DNA from: Eremophila alpestris peregrina
Taxonomy: Eukaryota > Chordata > Aves > Passeriformes > Alaudidae
Reading direction: 5' to 3'
NCBI GenBank assembly: GCA_009792885.1
Contig: WMCF01000009.1
Coordinates: 3,080,954 to 3,144,953 of the forward strand
Length of the DNA: 64,000 nt
Numbering within the stretch: the stretch's first letter is position 1; every line of letters begins with the position of its first letter. Under the pieces are notes generated by a model that saw only the letters and a program-made list of their open reading frames with translations, was not told where the DNA came from and did not search any database. Shown here one piece after another: positions 50,701-64,000 of the stretch. The position numbers and the translations under genes were made by a program.

Positions 50701-53700
50701 TTTCCTCAACTGATGATGGGGACTCAGGGAGAAGCCCACACTGTCTTTCTGATGTTCTTAAAATTAAAAAATGACATTTCAGTGTTCAAAAGGAACAAAA
50801 TTAGAGCTCAAAAATATTCAAGAGAACAACAGCAATATCCAAAACATTAGAAACACACTGCTAGTTCTCTTCCTCTCCCCTCCCACACCCTCCCCAGATT
50901 TTTCCACCCTATCTTGAAGTAAATGAGTGAGTTTCAGAAGGAGCTATAACTTAGCTGCATCTTCAAAATTCTGTAATTTCTATGGAGTGAGAGGCAATAG
51001 TTGAGCAAAAAAGATACTTGAAGGAGGTAATTAGCAGGAAGGCAGCAAGCACTTAATACAGTTTGGCATTATATTTTCACCTCTTCTACAAATGCAGAGA
51101 AGTTTAAAAAGTTTAAAACCCTCACATCTGATGGAAATGCTCATTATGCTGTGTTTTGCCTCGACATCAACTTATTTCTTATCAAACTCATTCCAGAGTT
51201 TTGCCATTGATGCAAAGCAGCATTTGGATGGTGTAAAACACTTGCAGATTTTCGTGCAGTTGGGACAGATTTTTAAGATGCTGCAGCAAGCCCCTGCCTT
51301 TGGCGTAATGCAGTGGTTCTTATTTCAGAAATCTCCTCCCTGCACTCACTAAGTGGCTTACTGGGGCATTTATCAGCCTTGGCTTTGCTTGCAGCCACTA
51401 ATGAACAAACCAGCCCCTGCCTGCTGCTAACAACACATACTTTATGCATTATTGCTTAATTAATTGTTGAATATAACATCATGAATCCTTAAATTTTAGT
51501 TCATACCCTTGTTAATATACAGGAATAATGTAATGTCACACAGCCATAAAGTGTTGTAGAGACCGAAATGTGAATCCTAGCAGACATAACATGTGTGACA
51601 TGAAAAGCAACTTCTTCATTGAAAGTATTTTTTAAACCACATAATTTAAAAAATGCACCAGGACAGTTTTAAAATTTGCATCATAGAAACAAAACCCCTG
51701 AATTATTTTTCTTATTATGACTAAAGACAATCTCAAATGAATGGTGATAGCATCTTTTCAGTAATACTCTAAACTTAACCTATCACTTATTAAATTTAAA
51801 TATTTTAAATACTGTTATTTTGCATTTTATGACTAACTAGACTACTCCAAGCTTTCATGTGAATGAAATGCAAAATTCTTGAAAGCAGAGTGAAAATTTA
51901 GCTTTTACTTTAGTGTAAGTACAGGGGTGATACATTGTGTTGTCTTCTTACTTGTAGAAATTATAAATTTTAATAAATTACTAATGTATTTGGAGAAAAT
52001 GGAATTAAGCTGCGCATAGAATAAAAAATAAAGGATCTGCTTGTTCTAAATTTGACTTGAATCTCAAAATAGTTCTTAAGTGGGACTAGGCAGCATACAA
52101 GCCCTGCTCTGGCTCTCTGCACAGGCTCCAGTACTGTCAGCTTGCCTAGTTCCAGTACCATGTTTTACATTCAGATGTACATAACCTAAAATATCGTATT
52201 TTTTTCCATTACTGGTCCACCCTCTTTCCTTCTTGAAGAACTTATTGTAACTATTTATGTAAAAACAATTTATTTCAGCCAGCCCTACAAAGAAGTAGAT
52301 CTGTGTATGCATGACATGCACTTTTACTGTTGGACTTGGTTTCATTTTATTGATGCCTCAAGGACTTTTAGCGTTAAGAAGCAGGGAGCTGAAATGTCAG
52401 ATATTTCATTCTTGTAATGTTCCATTTATGTCTGGCTATTCTTGTGTCATTCTGTGTTGAGTTCTCCTGAGAATTCAAGTCAACACCCAAAGACAGATTC
52501 ATCATGCAAGAATTTAAAAATAGATATTATCACAAAGCATTGCTTATTAACTCTAAGGATGTCTAATATCAATCTGCTTAAATAAAACAATCTTCAGTAT
52601 TTTACACGGTATTAATCAAACACATTAACCAACACATTTTTTCAGTCTTTCAGAAATGTATCACATATACAATGTCTGCACTGGCTCCTCCAGGCAGCAA
52701 GCAATCCAGAATACCCATTCGACAAAAATATGGCAAAAAGAAACTGATAATAAGATAAATCAATTACTAATTTATAATAAAGTCATAAATTAAATAAAAA
52801 TATATAATATAATATATGAATATATAACAAATTTATTCCTAAATTAAAACTAAACTAAAAACAGATGCTGTTTTTTCTTTCAAAAACAGAGACACCAAAG
52901 TCACTCACAATGCATTCACAGTTTGATTGTTAAAGAAACTAAATCCACTTGTGAAAACACTGATAGAGAACATGATTCTCCAGTTGAGAAAGAGCATTCA
53001 GCTCAAATATGTTCTCCCAAGCTTAAAACTTAAGTGCAGATTTAGATGGAGAAATATTTTTCGAAACTGATTTATAAATCTGTATTCAGAGGACTGGGTG
53101 GGGTAAAGCTTATAATGGAAAATTGCAGCAATCTTAACATTAGGAATGTGAAATGTCTGGTCTTAATAAACCAAGTTTTCAGGCATCGTGAGTTGTTTGA
53201 AAGGACGATAGCAACTTACAAACAATTCAGCCCCACTAAAATGGCAAATTGAACATTCCCAATTCCTCAGGCTCTGCTGCAATGAGTCACACGTCTATAA
53301 AATAGCCAACACGAAAAAGTCCTCCTTGAAGGTAACAAAGTTCAGGTGAAGATAGACAAGGAAAAGTGGAGAAGGAAGAAGATAACCATCACATGTGTTT
53401 GCTCTTTCGTACAAACCAAGTAACGAACTCGCATTTCGGTAATTATGTGCTATTTTTAAAAAATGTACTTTTCTCCACTTTAAGCTGATTTGACTGACAA
53501 AGTTAACAGTTCATTATGTAATCATTGCTGTTTTAGCAGTTTGGGATGGGAAAGTACCAAGGAACTAAGAATAGCTCCTGAGGTCCCATCATTCAGTTGT
53601 GAGGTATAAAAGCAGAACAGTGATTTGCATTCTGAAATTTTGTCCCTGTTAGTCTGGCACTGTGCTATTGCACCAGACCCAGGCACATCTGGGAGTGCAG

Positions 53701-54607
53701 CAAATCCCCCAGTTTTGCTCAGTCTAACAGGAAACCATTCCCTCGCATCCCTCACTGGCAGCCACCCTCCCACCCACCTCCAGCTAAAGTGATCTCATGA
53801 AACCAGCAAATCCCTGCTAGGATGCAAAAGAAAAGGACTGACATCTGAATTACTAACAATGCACTGCTTCTCAGGCAAAAGCAGGGAAGTTCCTTCAGCC
53901 CTGTTTGATCTGCTTCGCTGGCATTACTGCAGAAAGCCGTTTTTTCATTAGGTAAGAAAAAAAAACAACCCCAAAGTTGTGATGCAGTCTGAGTGAGGTT
54001 ACTAATGCACCCTAACACAATGAATGAAGAGAAAATAGATGGTGTAATACAGAAAGCCCTGCAAGTGGAAAAAAGTATAAATTACTATTTTAATTAATTT
54101 CTTAATGTAAAACACAGCTGTAGTAATGTTGGCAAGTATCACCTGCCTCTTTTAAGTTAGCTAAATTAAATCATGCTCTTTAATTGGGTCTTAACGTACA
54201 AAAGTATGTTTTATTTACTTTTTATTACAATATCAGTATTTTAACTTTCAGTTTGCTTTTGCAAAAGCTTTATAAATTACTTGAATCACTTAAATCTGAA
54301 TACCATAATCTGCAGTTACAATGTACCAGTTTGAGTTTCAACAATTAAATGCCTTTTTTGTGGACTCCCGCTGCTATGTGAACTAGCTGTAGGCTATTAA
54401 AATAATGAGTCCGGACTGAGTCATCTGATCTCAGCCTTGGTGCAAAGCCTGAGGAAAAGGACTTAGCCCACAATTCCTAGTCTGTTTACCAGACTAAGAC
54501 CAGACTGTTGGAAGCGTTACCCCAGCGCTCCCTTCCTCCCCCCCGGCACTTGGCCGGGGGAAACGCGGTGTCACAGAGCCCTCTGCAGGCAGCGGCCGCC
54601 GCCCGCA

Positions 54608-54960
54608 CCACCTCACACCCCTGGTCCTGTCCTGCTGCCCTGCATCCCTGCCCATCCCCNNNNNNNNNNNNNNNNNNNNNNNNNNNNNNNNNNNNNNNNN
54701 NNNNNNNNNNNNNNNNNNNNNNNNNNNNNNNNNNNNNNNNNNNNNNNNNNNNNNNNNNNNNNNNNNNNNNNNNNNNNNNNNNNNNNNNNNNNNNNNNNNN
54801 NNNNNNNNNNNNNNNNNNNNNNNNNNNNNNNNNNGTCCTGTCCTGCTGCCCTGCATCCCTGCCCATCCCCGTCACTGCCCATCCCTACCACCTCACACCC
54901 CTCGTCCCGTTCCGCTGCCCCGCATCACTGCCCATCCCATCACAGCTACCTGTCCCACCC
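54608..54960. repeat. GC-rich minisatellite, about 69-bp period
   Basis: The word gtcctgtcctgctgccctgc occurs on both sides of the gap (54624 and 54835) and in diverged form at 54904, 69 bases further on. ccacctcacaccc recurs at 54608 and 54888. The spacing of 211 across the gap is close to three periods, so the array probably continues through the gap. It is strongly pyrimidine-rich on the given strand. Confidence 0.85.
54660..54834. other. Assembly gap (175 N)
   Basis: A run of 175 undefined bases inside the minisatellite. Reading frames that cross it are meaningless. Confidence 1.
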
Positions 54961-55342
54961 CACCACCCCAAAACAAGTCGACTACATTCTTGCCCATTTA
55001 TGAAGCGTGGCCTCTTCCAGAAAGGCTCAGAAAGGGAGGTCAAGGTAAGGTGGGAAAATACTCATCACAGGATGGGGGAAAACACGTGCAAACAGCATCT
55101 TTGAATTTGGGGTGCCCTGAAGATCTCACTTTTTCAAAGTGTGGGTTTATGGTGCCAGGTAACACAAGGGAAGGGAACTCAGTGGACTACATAGGTCTCC
55201 TCAGCTTGCATGCCACAAAAATACCACAGACTTGGCTACACCAAGGATGCTTCAGACAATTTGGCCTCATGAAACTACATAAATGTGAAACTCTCTGCCA
55301 GTAACAGTAATAAGGAACAAAACCTAAAGTCTTCCCCTACTT

Positions 55343-55690
55343 CACAGAATCAGAATCATAGAATGGATGAGATTGGAAGGGATCATCTGGTCCACTCTCC
55401 CTGCTTAAGCAGGGTCATCCTACAGCACACAGCACAAGATGGTGTCTCTTAGTTCTTAGGTATCTCTGTTGAGGGAGACTGCAATCTGGACACCTTCCTC
55501 GCCAATCTGTTCCAGTGCTCAGTCACTCACACAGTAAAGAAGTACTTCCTCATATTCAGGTGGCATTTCCTGTACATCAGTTTCTGCCCATTGCCTCTTA
55601 TCCTAAACCCTCCACCTTCAGAGAAACACCACCAGCAACAACCTGGCACAAAGGGAACAGGAAAACATCTGTCCTCTCACACCCTCCAGA
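55343..55690 (-). mobile_element. CR1 LINE, 5'-truncated 3' end, minus orientation
   Basis: The given strand starts cacagaatcagaatcataga, the reverse complement of the ATTCTRTG-type 3' terminal repeats of CR1. It continues through typical words (ttggaagggatcatctggtc, ctgttccagtgctc, cagtaaagaagtacttcctc, tttctgcccattgcctctta). CR1 is the dominant avian LINE, and most copies are 5'-truncated as here. Only noncoding 3' sequence is present. The last part (about 55605-55690) is diverged. It lies in the same orientation as JAZF1. Confidence 0.9.
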
Positions 55691-58600
55691 GGAATCCAAA
55701 AGCACCATCATTCACTTTTGTTTTCAACAACACAAAATACATCTTCCTACAATGTCAGAGTATAAAATTCAGAAACACACAACATGTGCCCATGGTGCTG
55801 TCTAAAGCAATACCTATTCAAATTCTCAGTTTGAATTTCAGCTAGTATCCAGGGACTGCTGTAATCTGCACTAGGTTTTAAATTGGTTTGGGTGCCAAAC
55901 CATACAATTTATCTACCTCCTTGATATTTCTGCAGGTTTTGATCCTGTATGAACAGGTAAAGGGAAAATAATTAAATGGAGAACCTTCTCTAATGAATCT
56001 CCACAGTTTTTTAGTAATTTACCATCATAATTTCCACTTAAAACTCTGGAAAAGATCTGACCTCTACCTTTTACACGTTTGTTCTTTACACTCCAATCAC
56101 ATTTACACGTATTATCAAACCACAGTAGCATTTCTGCCTTGTTCTCCACCAACTTTCTAACACCCAAGTGACATGCATATTCTCTGCATTACCAATGTCA
56201 TTCCACTACTCCTTTTGACTGTGGGCCCTTCTGATCTCAGCCCTCACTGTTTCATACGTCTCCAGCTTTGGTCTTCTGCCCTGATTAGGAGTCTATGTCC
56301 TGAATTTAAGTAGCACTGTATTACTGCTTGTACATCTATCTATACACATACACAAAGATTCATGGATACACATACATCTATTACATGCATACATATGAAT
56401 TAAATACACATTTGTATTTTAAATATATATGTGTATTCTTTTTCATGTTAACAGCCATGTGAAAGCAGTTCTTTTGAAGGCCAAAATAATGAAATAATGA
56501 AGTTTTAAAAAACGTGTGGCCAAGATAATAACGACTTTTGGGGAGCTGTTACTCAGGCAGGACATACCTAACAGGATTCAGCACACACAACAGAATTAGC
56601 AATTTGTGCAATCCCAGATGGTTCTCTAAGGTAAGCCCTGATGAAAGAATCTGTTTTGAGAAGAGGACCATAGCACTTTTATATAAAAGACAGAAAATGT
56701 TCTAACCTGTCCTGTAATTTTTAATTTGTGAAACATTGCTTAAACTCTAGACAAGTTTGCAAATACACCTTGAGAACATCTTAAAAGCTCAGAACCCAGA
56801 AAGTAAGAAAAGAAAAATGTAACTATAAATTAAGATTTGAAATAACCATAATCAAGTGTGGTGGTGTCTGACGTGAATTTTGAATTTCTGAGGTTGTCAA
56901 TAATGAGGCACAATGCCATGCATGCAAAACATTGACCTGCATCCCTTCCAGCTTCTGAAAATGTTGCCAAACAGAGGGAATGTGGCAGATACATTCCAGC
57001 AACAGCCTCAAAACACCACAGCCACTATCTCCATTCTTCAGCAACACATACTCAAATTTCAGTTGTATTTCAACAACCTGCAAAATCCTAGTCTAAGAAA
57101 ATGCTTTAAATGCAAATTTCTGCTCATCCTATGTAGATCCTAAACCACACCAACAACCTCATTAGCCACATTTAATAGCTGGGCTGACCAACTACAGGGA
57201 CTTGAAACCTCCATCCCTCTCAGCACAGCAGTTCCCACGAGTGTATGCTTAGTGGTTCCTTGATGGTCTACAAAATTATATTAAAGAGCAGTTCATTAGA
57301 AGCCAGAGGGTAAAATTTGGTGCATTACAGCCTAGGAAAATACTGAGTGTTGACTCTGGTCTGCAAAACTGCCATGCTAGAGAACCACTGTCTGGGTTGA
57401 AAGGCACGTGGCCAAGGTTTGCTCCCACTTCTGCCCCGAGCATCAGACATGAACCTGTAGGAGGGCATTTTCTCAGCTGTTCATCTCACCTAAATCCCTG
57501 ACCTGGGCCAGGCAGTCCCTTGGCAAGGGGCAGTTCTCTCACATCAGCAACACCATGTAGAAAGAGAGTGAAAAGGGAGACAATAAAATAACTTTCTGTT
57601 GCTTGCTGATCACAAAAACTTCACAAACTTTCCTTTACATATTAACATAGAGTACTATGTTAATCTCATCTCTTTGGAGATGAGGACTTAAAAAATCTTT
57701 GGCATATTGATTTCCAGATTTAATTTTGCTCACAAGGGCTAAAAAGCTGTTAAAACCTTCCCAGTCTCCTTTCTGCTCTGTCAGCCTTCCAAGTCTCCTT
57801 TGGCATATTTCTTCCACATAAATTACCCACCAAATATCAAGACTAAAGAGATACACTTCCTTTTCTGTTTTCCCCAAAACCTATGTCAAACACCAGAGGA
57901 GTCATTTTAAAATCTACAGACCTGGAAAACAACCTATGGACTGCTGTTAAAATAAGTCAATAATGGCTATCCTTAATACTTTTCATCCATCAGTCAACAT
58001 CTGTGGTAAAAAGCTTAAACACTTTCAACATAATGCACTGACACAAAATACTTTGCTTCTTGCAAATCTTTAAACAAGAGTTTCTAATCTTCAAATAATT
58101 TAATCTTCAAAAATGTTTCAAAAGCTGTTTCTGAGGCCAGCTCCTTAAAATCTCTTTTTTTTCCCCTTCATTTCTCTATTTATCATTCAAACAAATTCTA
58201 AAAGTCGTTTTATTAATAGGATCAAGGGCAACCTTAGATCACGGTTCAGAATGGACTTCCAAAACCTATTTTATATAGAAATTATGAAATACAATGAAAA
58301 TAAATATTACACAATTTTTCCTGGAGCTGACTTCCTAGAAACCCTGAAAGACAGTTCTAATCAGTCTTTTATGGTGGAAGCCGACAAAGAACCTTTTTGA
58401 AGAAAGAAGGATTTTTATTTTTTTTAACACCTGCAAATGCAAAAGTTGTGTGATGACCTGCCTCCCCTTATCCATTATCTTTTTCCTTCAATGCTAGTGT
58501 CCTTTTCCTATCCAAACTAATAAAATACTTTTTCATTCATGGAAGCCAATTTTTACTTGAACTGTCAATTCTTTATAATAAACTCTCAGCAGGACTAAGC

Positions 58601-58924
58601 AACATAGGAACAGTGCTTTGCAACAAATTTTACTCAATAGCTTTTAAGGATACTAGGATTTTTTGGATGCTCAGGTAAGCTTGCCCCTTGCAGTAGACTG
58701 CTTAATCTGAAGCAAAGAATTCTGAAATAGCCCCTGTATAGCATTTTCCTATGTGAATTGCATGTAAACTCTCACATATAATCAACTGAAATATTTAAAA
58801 TTTCTCTCCACCCCTTGAGTAACTCAGGTCTATTGTGCTGCATTAATCAAGAGGGAAGAGCAAGAAAATCCTATATGTAGGGTCCATACCCTTCTTAAAA
58901 TGGGGGGTTCATAAAGGCCTGAAA

Positions 58925-58966
58925 TTTAAAAGGCAAAATTTGAATTTTAAAAGGCAAAATTTTGAA
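58925..58966. repeat. Two-copy tandem repeat, about 21 bp
   Basis: tttaaaaggcaaaatttgaa at 58925-58944 is repeated as a near-identical copy at 58945-58966. Confidence 0.9.
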
Positions 58967-61900
58967 TTTGAATAATTTGAGAATTATTAATTTTAATGAC
59001 AAATATGAAAACAAGAGTAATCAAAGTCATTAAATTAAACAGAAAAAAATTACAGAGATTTTGGTATTTGTGCAAAAGTTCTATTTGTCTCTTAAAAACA
59101 AACAGATCCAGTCACTTTTCAAAAGCTATTGAGTAATTTCTGCAAAGCTTGAAGAATTGACTCTGGTAACGCTAAGTAAGATTTTCAGATTTATCAGAAA
59201 TTAGGATGGATATTGCTGAACATACTCCTGAGTCAGAGCATTTTTTACCCTAGCGGTGTCAGAAGACTAAATAGATCCAATATTTTTATTTGCTTTAGCT
59301 GCAAATTATTGTAAAGCCCTGAAAAGTAAAAAACCACAAAAATGAAAACAACAAACCACCACTTAGAAATGTGTATTTGCAGTGAAAAAACCTAAATGGT
59401 GATATTTAGCACCAAAAAGTTATCTCTCCCTCATCCCCAAGTTATCTCCTTTCCCCCTTAGGTAATAAACTTCACAGTGATACAGGCTGATCTGTTTGCA
59501 GGGGTGACATAGCAGCCACTTGCTGGAGCTGCTCAGCACCGTTTTTATCCTCATCTCCCACTGACAGAGTAATTGAAAGCACTTGCACGAGGTGCTCAGC
59601 AACTTGAAAAATCAAATACCATCATCAGTGAGCTCCAGCACTGCTGGGATCCTGCAATGCAGCAAAATGAAACCACCAGGGTCACCCCAGCACTGAGTGG
59701 GAGCCAAGGTGAGTGGAATAGGATGGGAGTGCTGCCACAAAAGAGCTCAATACTGAGGGTGCTCACATTCTTGTCAGCAGCAGCTCCAAACAGCCCATGG
59801 CAACCTGACGGGACAGGAAGATGCGAAGATGGATCAGAATGTGCAGACTGGGCAGGACAGGGAAGTTAGGAGGAGTTAAGGTCCTTAAGGACAAAGTCCC
59901 ATGGTAACAGACAAGAAGGGTAAGTTAAAACTCAGCTATGACAAGGGAAGCTCAGTGTTAAGAAATAAATAGATAAAATGACATTCTGATTCCAAAGAGA
60001 ATTCCCTTTATACCTGCCCTCAATTATCAGGATTAATAAGGCATCGCCTAAATCTCTCCTTAAAAAACTACAGCAGGTCTGTGTGCACCCATGAGCTCAG
60101 TGAGAAAACTCTCTAGATCATGATCCCTCAACTCTTCCAGCACCTTCCCAACTGGAGGGCAGCATCTCTGACCTGATACTGCACAACTGAAGGGACATTT
60201 TGGTACACTGTGTGCCTCAGTGTACCAGACTGCCAAGGGAATGGCAGCTGCCTAAGAGCTGGCACAGTATGTGGGGCTGCACTCCCAGCACATCTCCAGG
60301 CTGCTCCCCCAGACTCACAGGCTTATTGCTGCAAATTCTTATGCACCAGAGTGTAATTTCAACAACACCAATGCTTTCCTCATTTAGAACATAGGAGAGG
60401 ACAGGTGATAAGGATTAAGAGAAAATAAAGTTTGAGTGTTTTCAGCACAGCAAGGAAAGCCACACCACAGTCTCATGATTTAATTGAAGAAACATGAACA
60501 TGAAAAACATAAAATTTAAAGCAAACTCTGTGAGAAAAGAACCAAACCCCCTGAACACTAACCCTCCTGTCCCCCAACCCACACAACTGATGTAAGAGTG
60601 GAGGAGGCAAGCTACTCACAGTAATATTGGCAGTGATGAGCAGGCAAGAGCTAATGGAAGAAACAGAACACTTCAATCAGCCATGACATCAGGCTATCAA
60701 AAAAAATCTGGCTGTTATCACATTAAAAATCCATTCAAGTAAACAAATCAAAAACGAAGATCAGAACAGAAAGCTCAAGACTCCTTTTACCAATGGATTA
60801 ATGACTATCATTAGCTGGGAACACTCTAAAAAAAACCAATCTATGCAAGCTAAAACATTATTATCCATAATAATTGGTTCACTACTGAGAATGCTGCCTC
60901 TCTGCCAAAATCTAGTGCTAAACCAGATAGACATGTTCTGTTCATTTTCTTTCCAAGAGTTAATGCAGTGGTTGACTTGTCTTCTTAAGCCTTTGGCTAT
61001 CACAGCAAATTAGAAATTGGAAAATAACTCTCCATAATTTTTACCCATTAAAAAAAGGAGTCTCATCTCCAGGGCACACAAACACCACAACAGCCACAAA
61101 AGCTCTTAACTTTTCAAAGAGGAAATAAATGATAATTCACTTTGGATTATAAACATACATAAAGGCCCTTACATTGAAATAAACAGAGGGATAACATTAT
61201 CTAATAGATGGGAATTGGAAACATTCTGGCTTCAAATTAAAAAACCCAACACCTAGTTAACAATAAGGAAGATTTACCAAGTGAAATTAATCTTTCATTT
61301 GGCTTCAAACCAATATTGGATGTTTTTCTAGAATAAACTCATTGCATCAAATCAGTTACAGAGTTCTCACTCTATACTCACTTCTGCTGCCAAAGAGTAA
61401 AACTCCTTTGCAAATGTGGTGAGGGTCTATGCCCATGTTATATCTGGGTAACCATAACAATCCATTCTGTACTACCAAGAACTTTGTAAATCTTGATACA
61501 GATATAATTGATCAGGGGCCTGTTCTAAGTTTTTAATTGTGATTATCTCTCATCAGCCATTTGACAGAGCTGATACTCCCCAAAAAGAGCAGGAAAGAAC
61601 CACTGCATATTTAGGAAGAACTGCCTTCCATTAGCTACTGAGATCAAGTTAATCTTTCCAAGCCATCTCCATGCAATACACATAAACCTCCTCATCCACC
61701 TCTCCAGCCCATCGTACTTCACTCACCTAATCTTGCTGGTTTCCTCCACTGATATTGCCCTTGAAGTGGAGAGAAAGGGATTAATTTGGCTAGTCTGAAC
61801 TATCTCCTTGAGAAGCACCTCTCTCCTCCGCTGATTAAAGAGGGAGGCAGTCCAGCCTTCCCTTGTCAGCCTAATCCCTATTCTCTGTGAACACCTTCTC

Positions 61901-64000
61901 AGTATCAACTACCAGATACTTAACAAGAAGATACCACTGACCAGACTAGCAATCCTTCACTCTCTACCTTAGCAGTCCCCTCCACACCCCCTCCAATTTT
62001 TATTACAAAATTTTGAGTGAATTTGCCACGGAAATTACACAGCAGAAGTAAGGTAGGATGGGGGAACCTGAAATTCACAAATAACTTTTCAGGTAAAGAA
62101 TACAGAAAATAAGCAGCGTGTGTCATCACTCCTAAGAATCTACTGAATTGGCCTCTGTAGGTACGTGTTGCTGGAACAACATACCCAGCTTATCCCAGGA
62201 GACCACAAGTAAAAACAACTTTCCTGCTATCAGATACTTAAGGAAAAGTACTGACATAACTGTACAATATGAGGCCACATGTCTGTGCTTCAGGCAAATT
62301 TCAGAGAGCTTTCCTTAGCACTGAAGACATACAGTAAGAATGTTTGTTCCAATTGCTAAATTGAAGATCATAAAAGGTAAAAAATATCAGTACTACAGTT
62401 GTCTTTATATGGCAGTTCTCTGTTGTCATCAAAAGACTCTCTTGTCACTATAAAAACTAGAATTAAAAACTAAAGCAATGGAGAAGGTTTTAGGTACAAA
62501 ACCTAGCCTTTTAAGAAACAAGAAGAATAGTTGCTTCTGTGGTGGTTTTGTTCCACTTTTTCTTTCAATTGAAAACTTGGGGATAATCAAGACAAACAGC
62601 TCAAAGTACCATAAAGTTTTAGCTCTCTATATGTCCTATTTATTTTTACTTTGAAGTAAATACTTTCAAATATTCTGCCTATTTCACCATGTTGTTCTCA
62701 GTTTTGCAATTCTTAGTCAAGGAAATTAACAACATTTAGAAACTAGTAACTACATGTGGGAATAAACAGCTGAATCAGAACATACTTTTCCCACTCCTCT
62801 GTCATCATTGTCCAGGACCTGATGAAACAGCCCACAATTGGTTTCTCTGTTGGGATAATCATCACTTCTGGGTCTACAAGATACGATCTCGCTGTATTCT
62901 TTAAAAAAATAATTTAAAAAAATTAAAACCAGGACATGCAGAATTCTGATGAGTGCAGGGGGGAGGACTAATTTGAAATTTGGTATAAAGGTCAAGCTGA
63001 ATCAGGGAAACTCTGAGTTTCTTCTCACATACACCAGTGAAACAGGGGCAGACCTTTTACAGTGTGAGAGATGTCAGTGCAGAGAAAGAAGCAACTAATT
63101 TCAAGTTCACTGGAAGAAACCTTTGCTAACATCTCTATCTAAACAAAACTAGTTGCTATGTTATTTATTTGCAGGTGAGACTGCAATACAAGAATGTATC
63201 TAAATCTCTCTCCTCTACTCATAGAACTCAAGTAGGGAATGCTTTTTGTGCTGTAGAAACACGGCAGGGGAAGGCAACACCGAATTAAAATAAGCAATCC
63301 AGGACCAAACTCAGGGATAACTTGCCCACTGTTTTGTTAATTTTTTGCAGAAATAACTCATTCAGCTGAGTTTTTGGGTGTACCTGCTAGCCTGACATAC
63401 ACGCCTATGCCTTTTTGTACCGCGTTCATAAAACCTGATGTGTTGTCCTCGTTTATTTATGCAGTTCTAGATTTCCTCTGGCTCCTCAGTAGAGCAGTTT
63501 TTATCTAGAAACCCACTGACTGTAAAAGCAAAGACAAAGTCTACACCAAAAAATTCACGACCTTCAACAACAACAAACTTACTGCCCAAATAACAAGCTT
63601 TGGGAAATTCCCTGGCCTTCAAGACACAACTTGCATTGTACTCACAATGTTTCTGCAATGCTTACTATCGTATATTTTATTGCAAAGTCATAGCAGAATC
63701 TAAAAAGAATAACTTGATTTATCTTTCCAGCATTAATGGGATTATTTATATATGTAACAGTGAAATAGATTTTCTTAAAGTATTTTCTAAGTTTAAGGCT
63801 CTCTGTTTTCACTTAAGGAACAGCCTTCTGCCAATATTTTTTGGTACATTTGCAACTGCTGAACAACGATGTGAAAATACAATAGCTGAAGTGCCTTAAG
63901 ACTAGAATAAACACATGATTAATAATATTTTATTTATGTATAGTCATATTTTTCTTAGCCTTTACAGAAATCTTGAATCATGGCATATTAATGAATTTTA

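Larger units (their letters stand above)
43356..64000 (-). other. JAZF1: JAZF1 intron 2, partial (at least 20.6 kb)
   Basis: I searched for exon 2, which should end ...TYVALSYINR before a donor, and did not find it, so the right edge is presumably still in intron 2. Content: a GT microsatellite (45512-45538), a solo LTR (about 47463-47753), AT-rich tracts (50205-50240, 52790-52850), a minisatellite with an assembly gap (54608-54960), a CR1 fragment (55343-55690), alternating purine-pyrimidine stretches (56330-56450) and a short duplicated word (58925-58966). No gene was found in the remainder. Confidence 0.8.

Noticed and set aside
51092..51352. 86-codon plus-strand frame
   Set aside because: No domain or neighbouring exon; the sequence is more plausibly noncoding.
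54486..55104. Long frames across the N run, including a 198-codon one
   Set aside because: Their length is created by undefined bases translated as X; the rest is minisatellite.
59573..59869. 98-codon plus-strand frame with a GTGAGT donor-like site inside
   Set aside because: No acceptor or partner exon of matching phase was identified, and it is antisense to JAZF1. It resembles no known protein.

Overview
The window is vertebrate nuclear DNA, almost certainly from a bird. It holds interrupted genes with long AT-rich introns, a CR1 LINE 3' end of the sauropsid type, and a compact endogenous-retrovirus LTR that looks like those common in songbirds. There are no prokaryotic features. Long open reading frames are absent; the coding signal lies in short exons with matching splice phases.

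Left part (1-13.1 kb, + strand): the last six coding exons of TAX1BP1, an autophagy receptor and ubiquitin-binding A20 adaptor. They join in frame without a break and encode the C-terminal 269 residues: coiled-coil end, linker, and two tandem ubiquitin-binding zinc fingers that carry PPxY motifs. One intron (5582-11222) starts with GC instead of GT.

Middle and right part (13.6-64 kb, - strand): JAZF1, a zinc-finger regulator. Exons 3, 4 and 5 and a 3' UTR of about 2.1 kb are visible. They encode residues 64-243, and the count fits a 243-residue protein exactly. Exons 1 and 2 were not found and probably lie beyond the right edge. TAX1BP1 and JAZF1 face each other tail to tail, as in mammals, with at most about 0.5 kb and possibly only tens of bases between their 3' ends.

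Most of the window (about 47 kb) is JAZF1 intron. Its recognisable content is sparse: a solo LTR near 47.6 kb, a truncated CR1 near 55.4 kb, a GC-rich minisatellite with a 175-base assembly gap near 54.7 kb, a G-quadruplex-type run near 42.8 kb, microsatellites, and a strong stem-loop near 29.65 kb. A transposon-like inverted repeat of 172 bp lies in a TAX1BP1 intron near 7.5 kb. I found no RNA genes, CRISPR arrays or complete additional genes, and no evidence for a new multi-gene system. The most interesting items are the GC splice donor with a competing GT donor, the inverted-repeat element and the 29.65 kb stem-loop.
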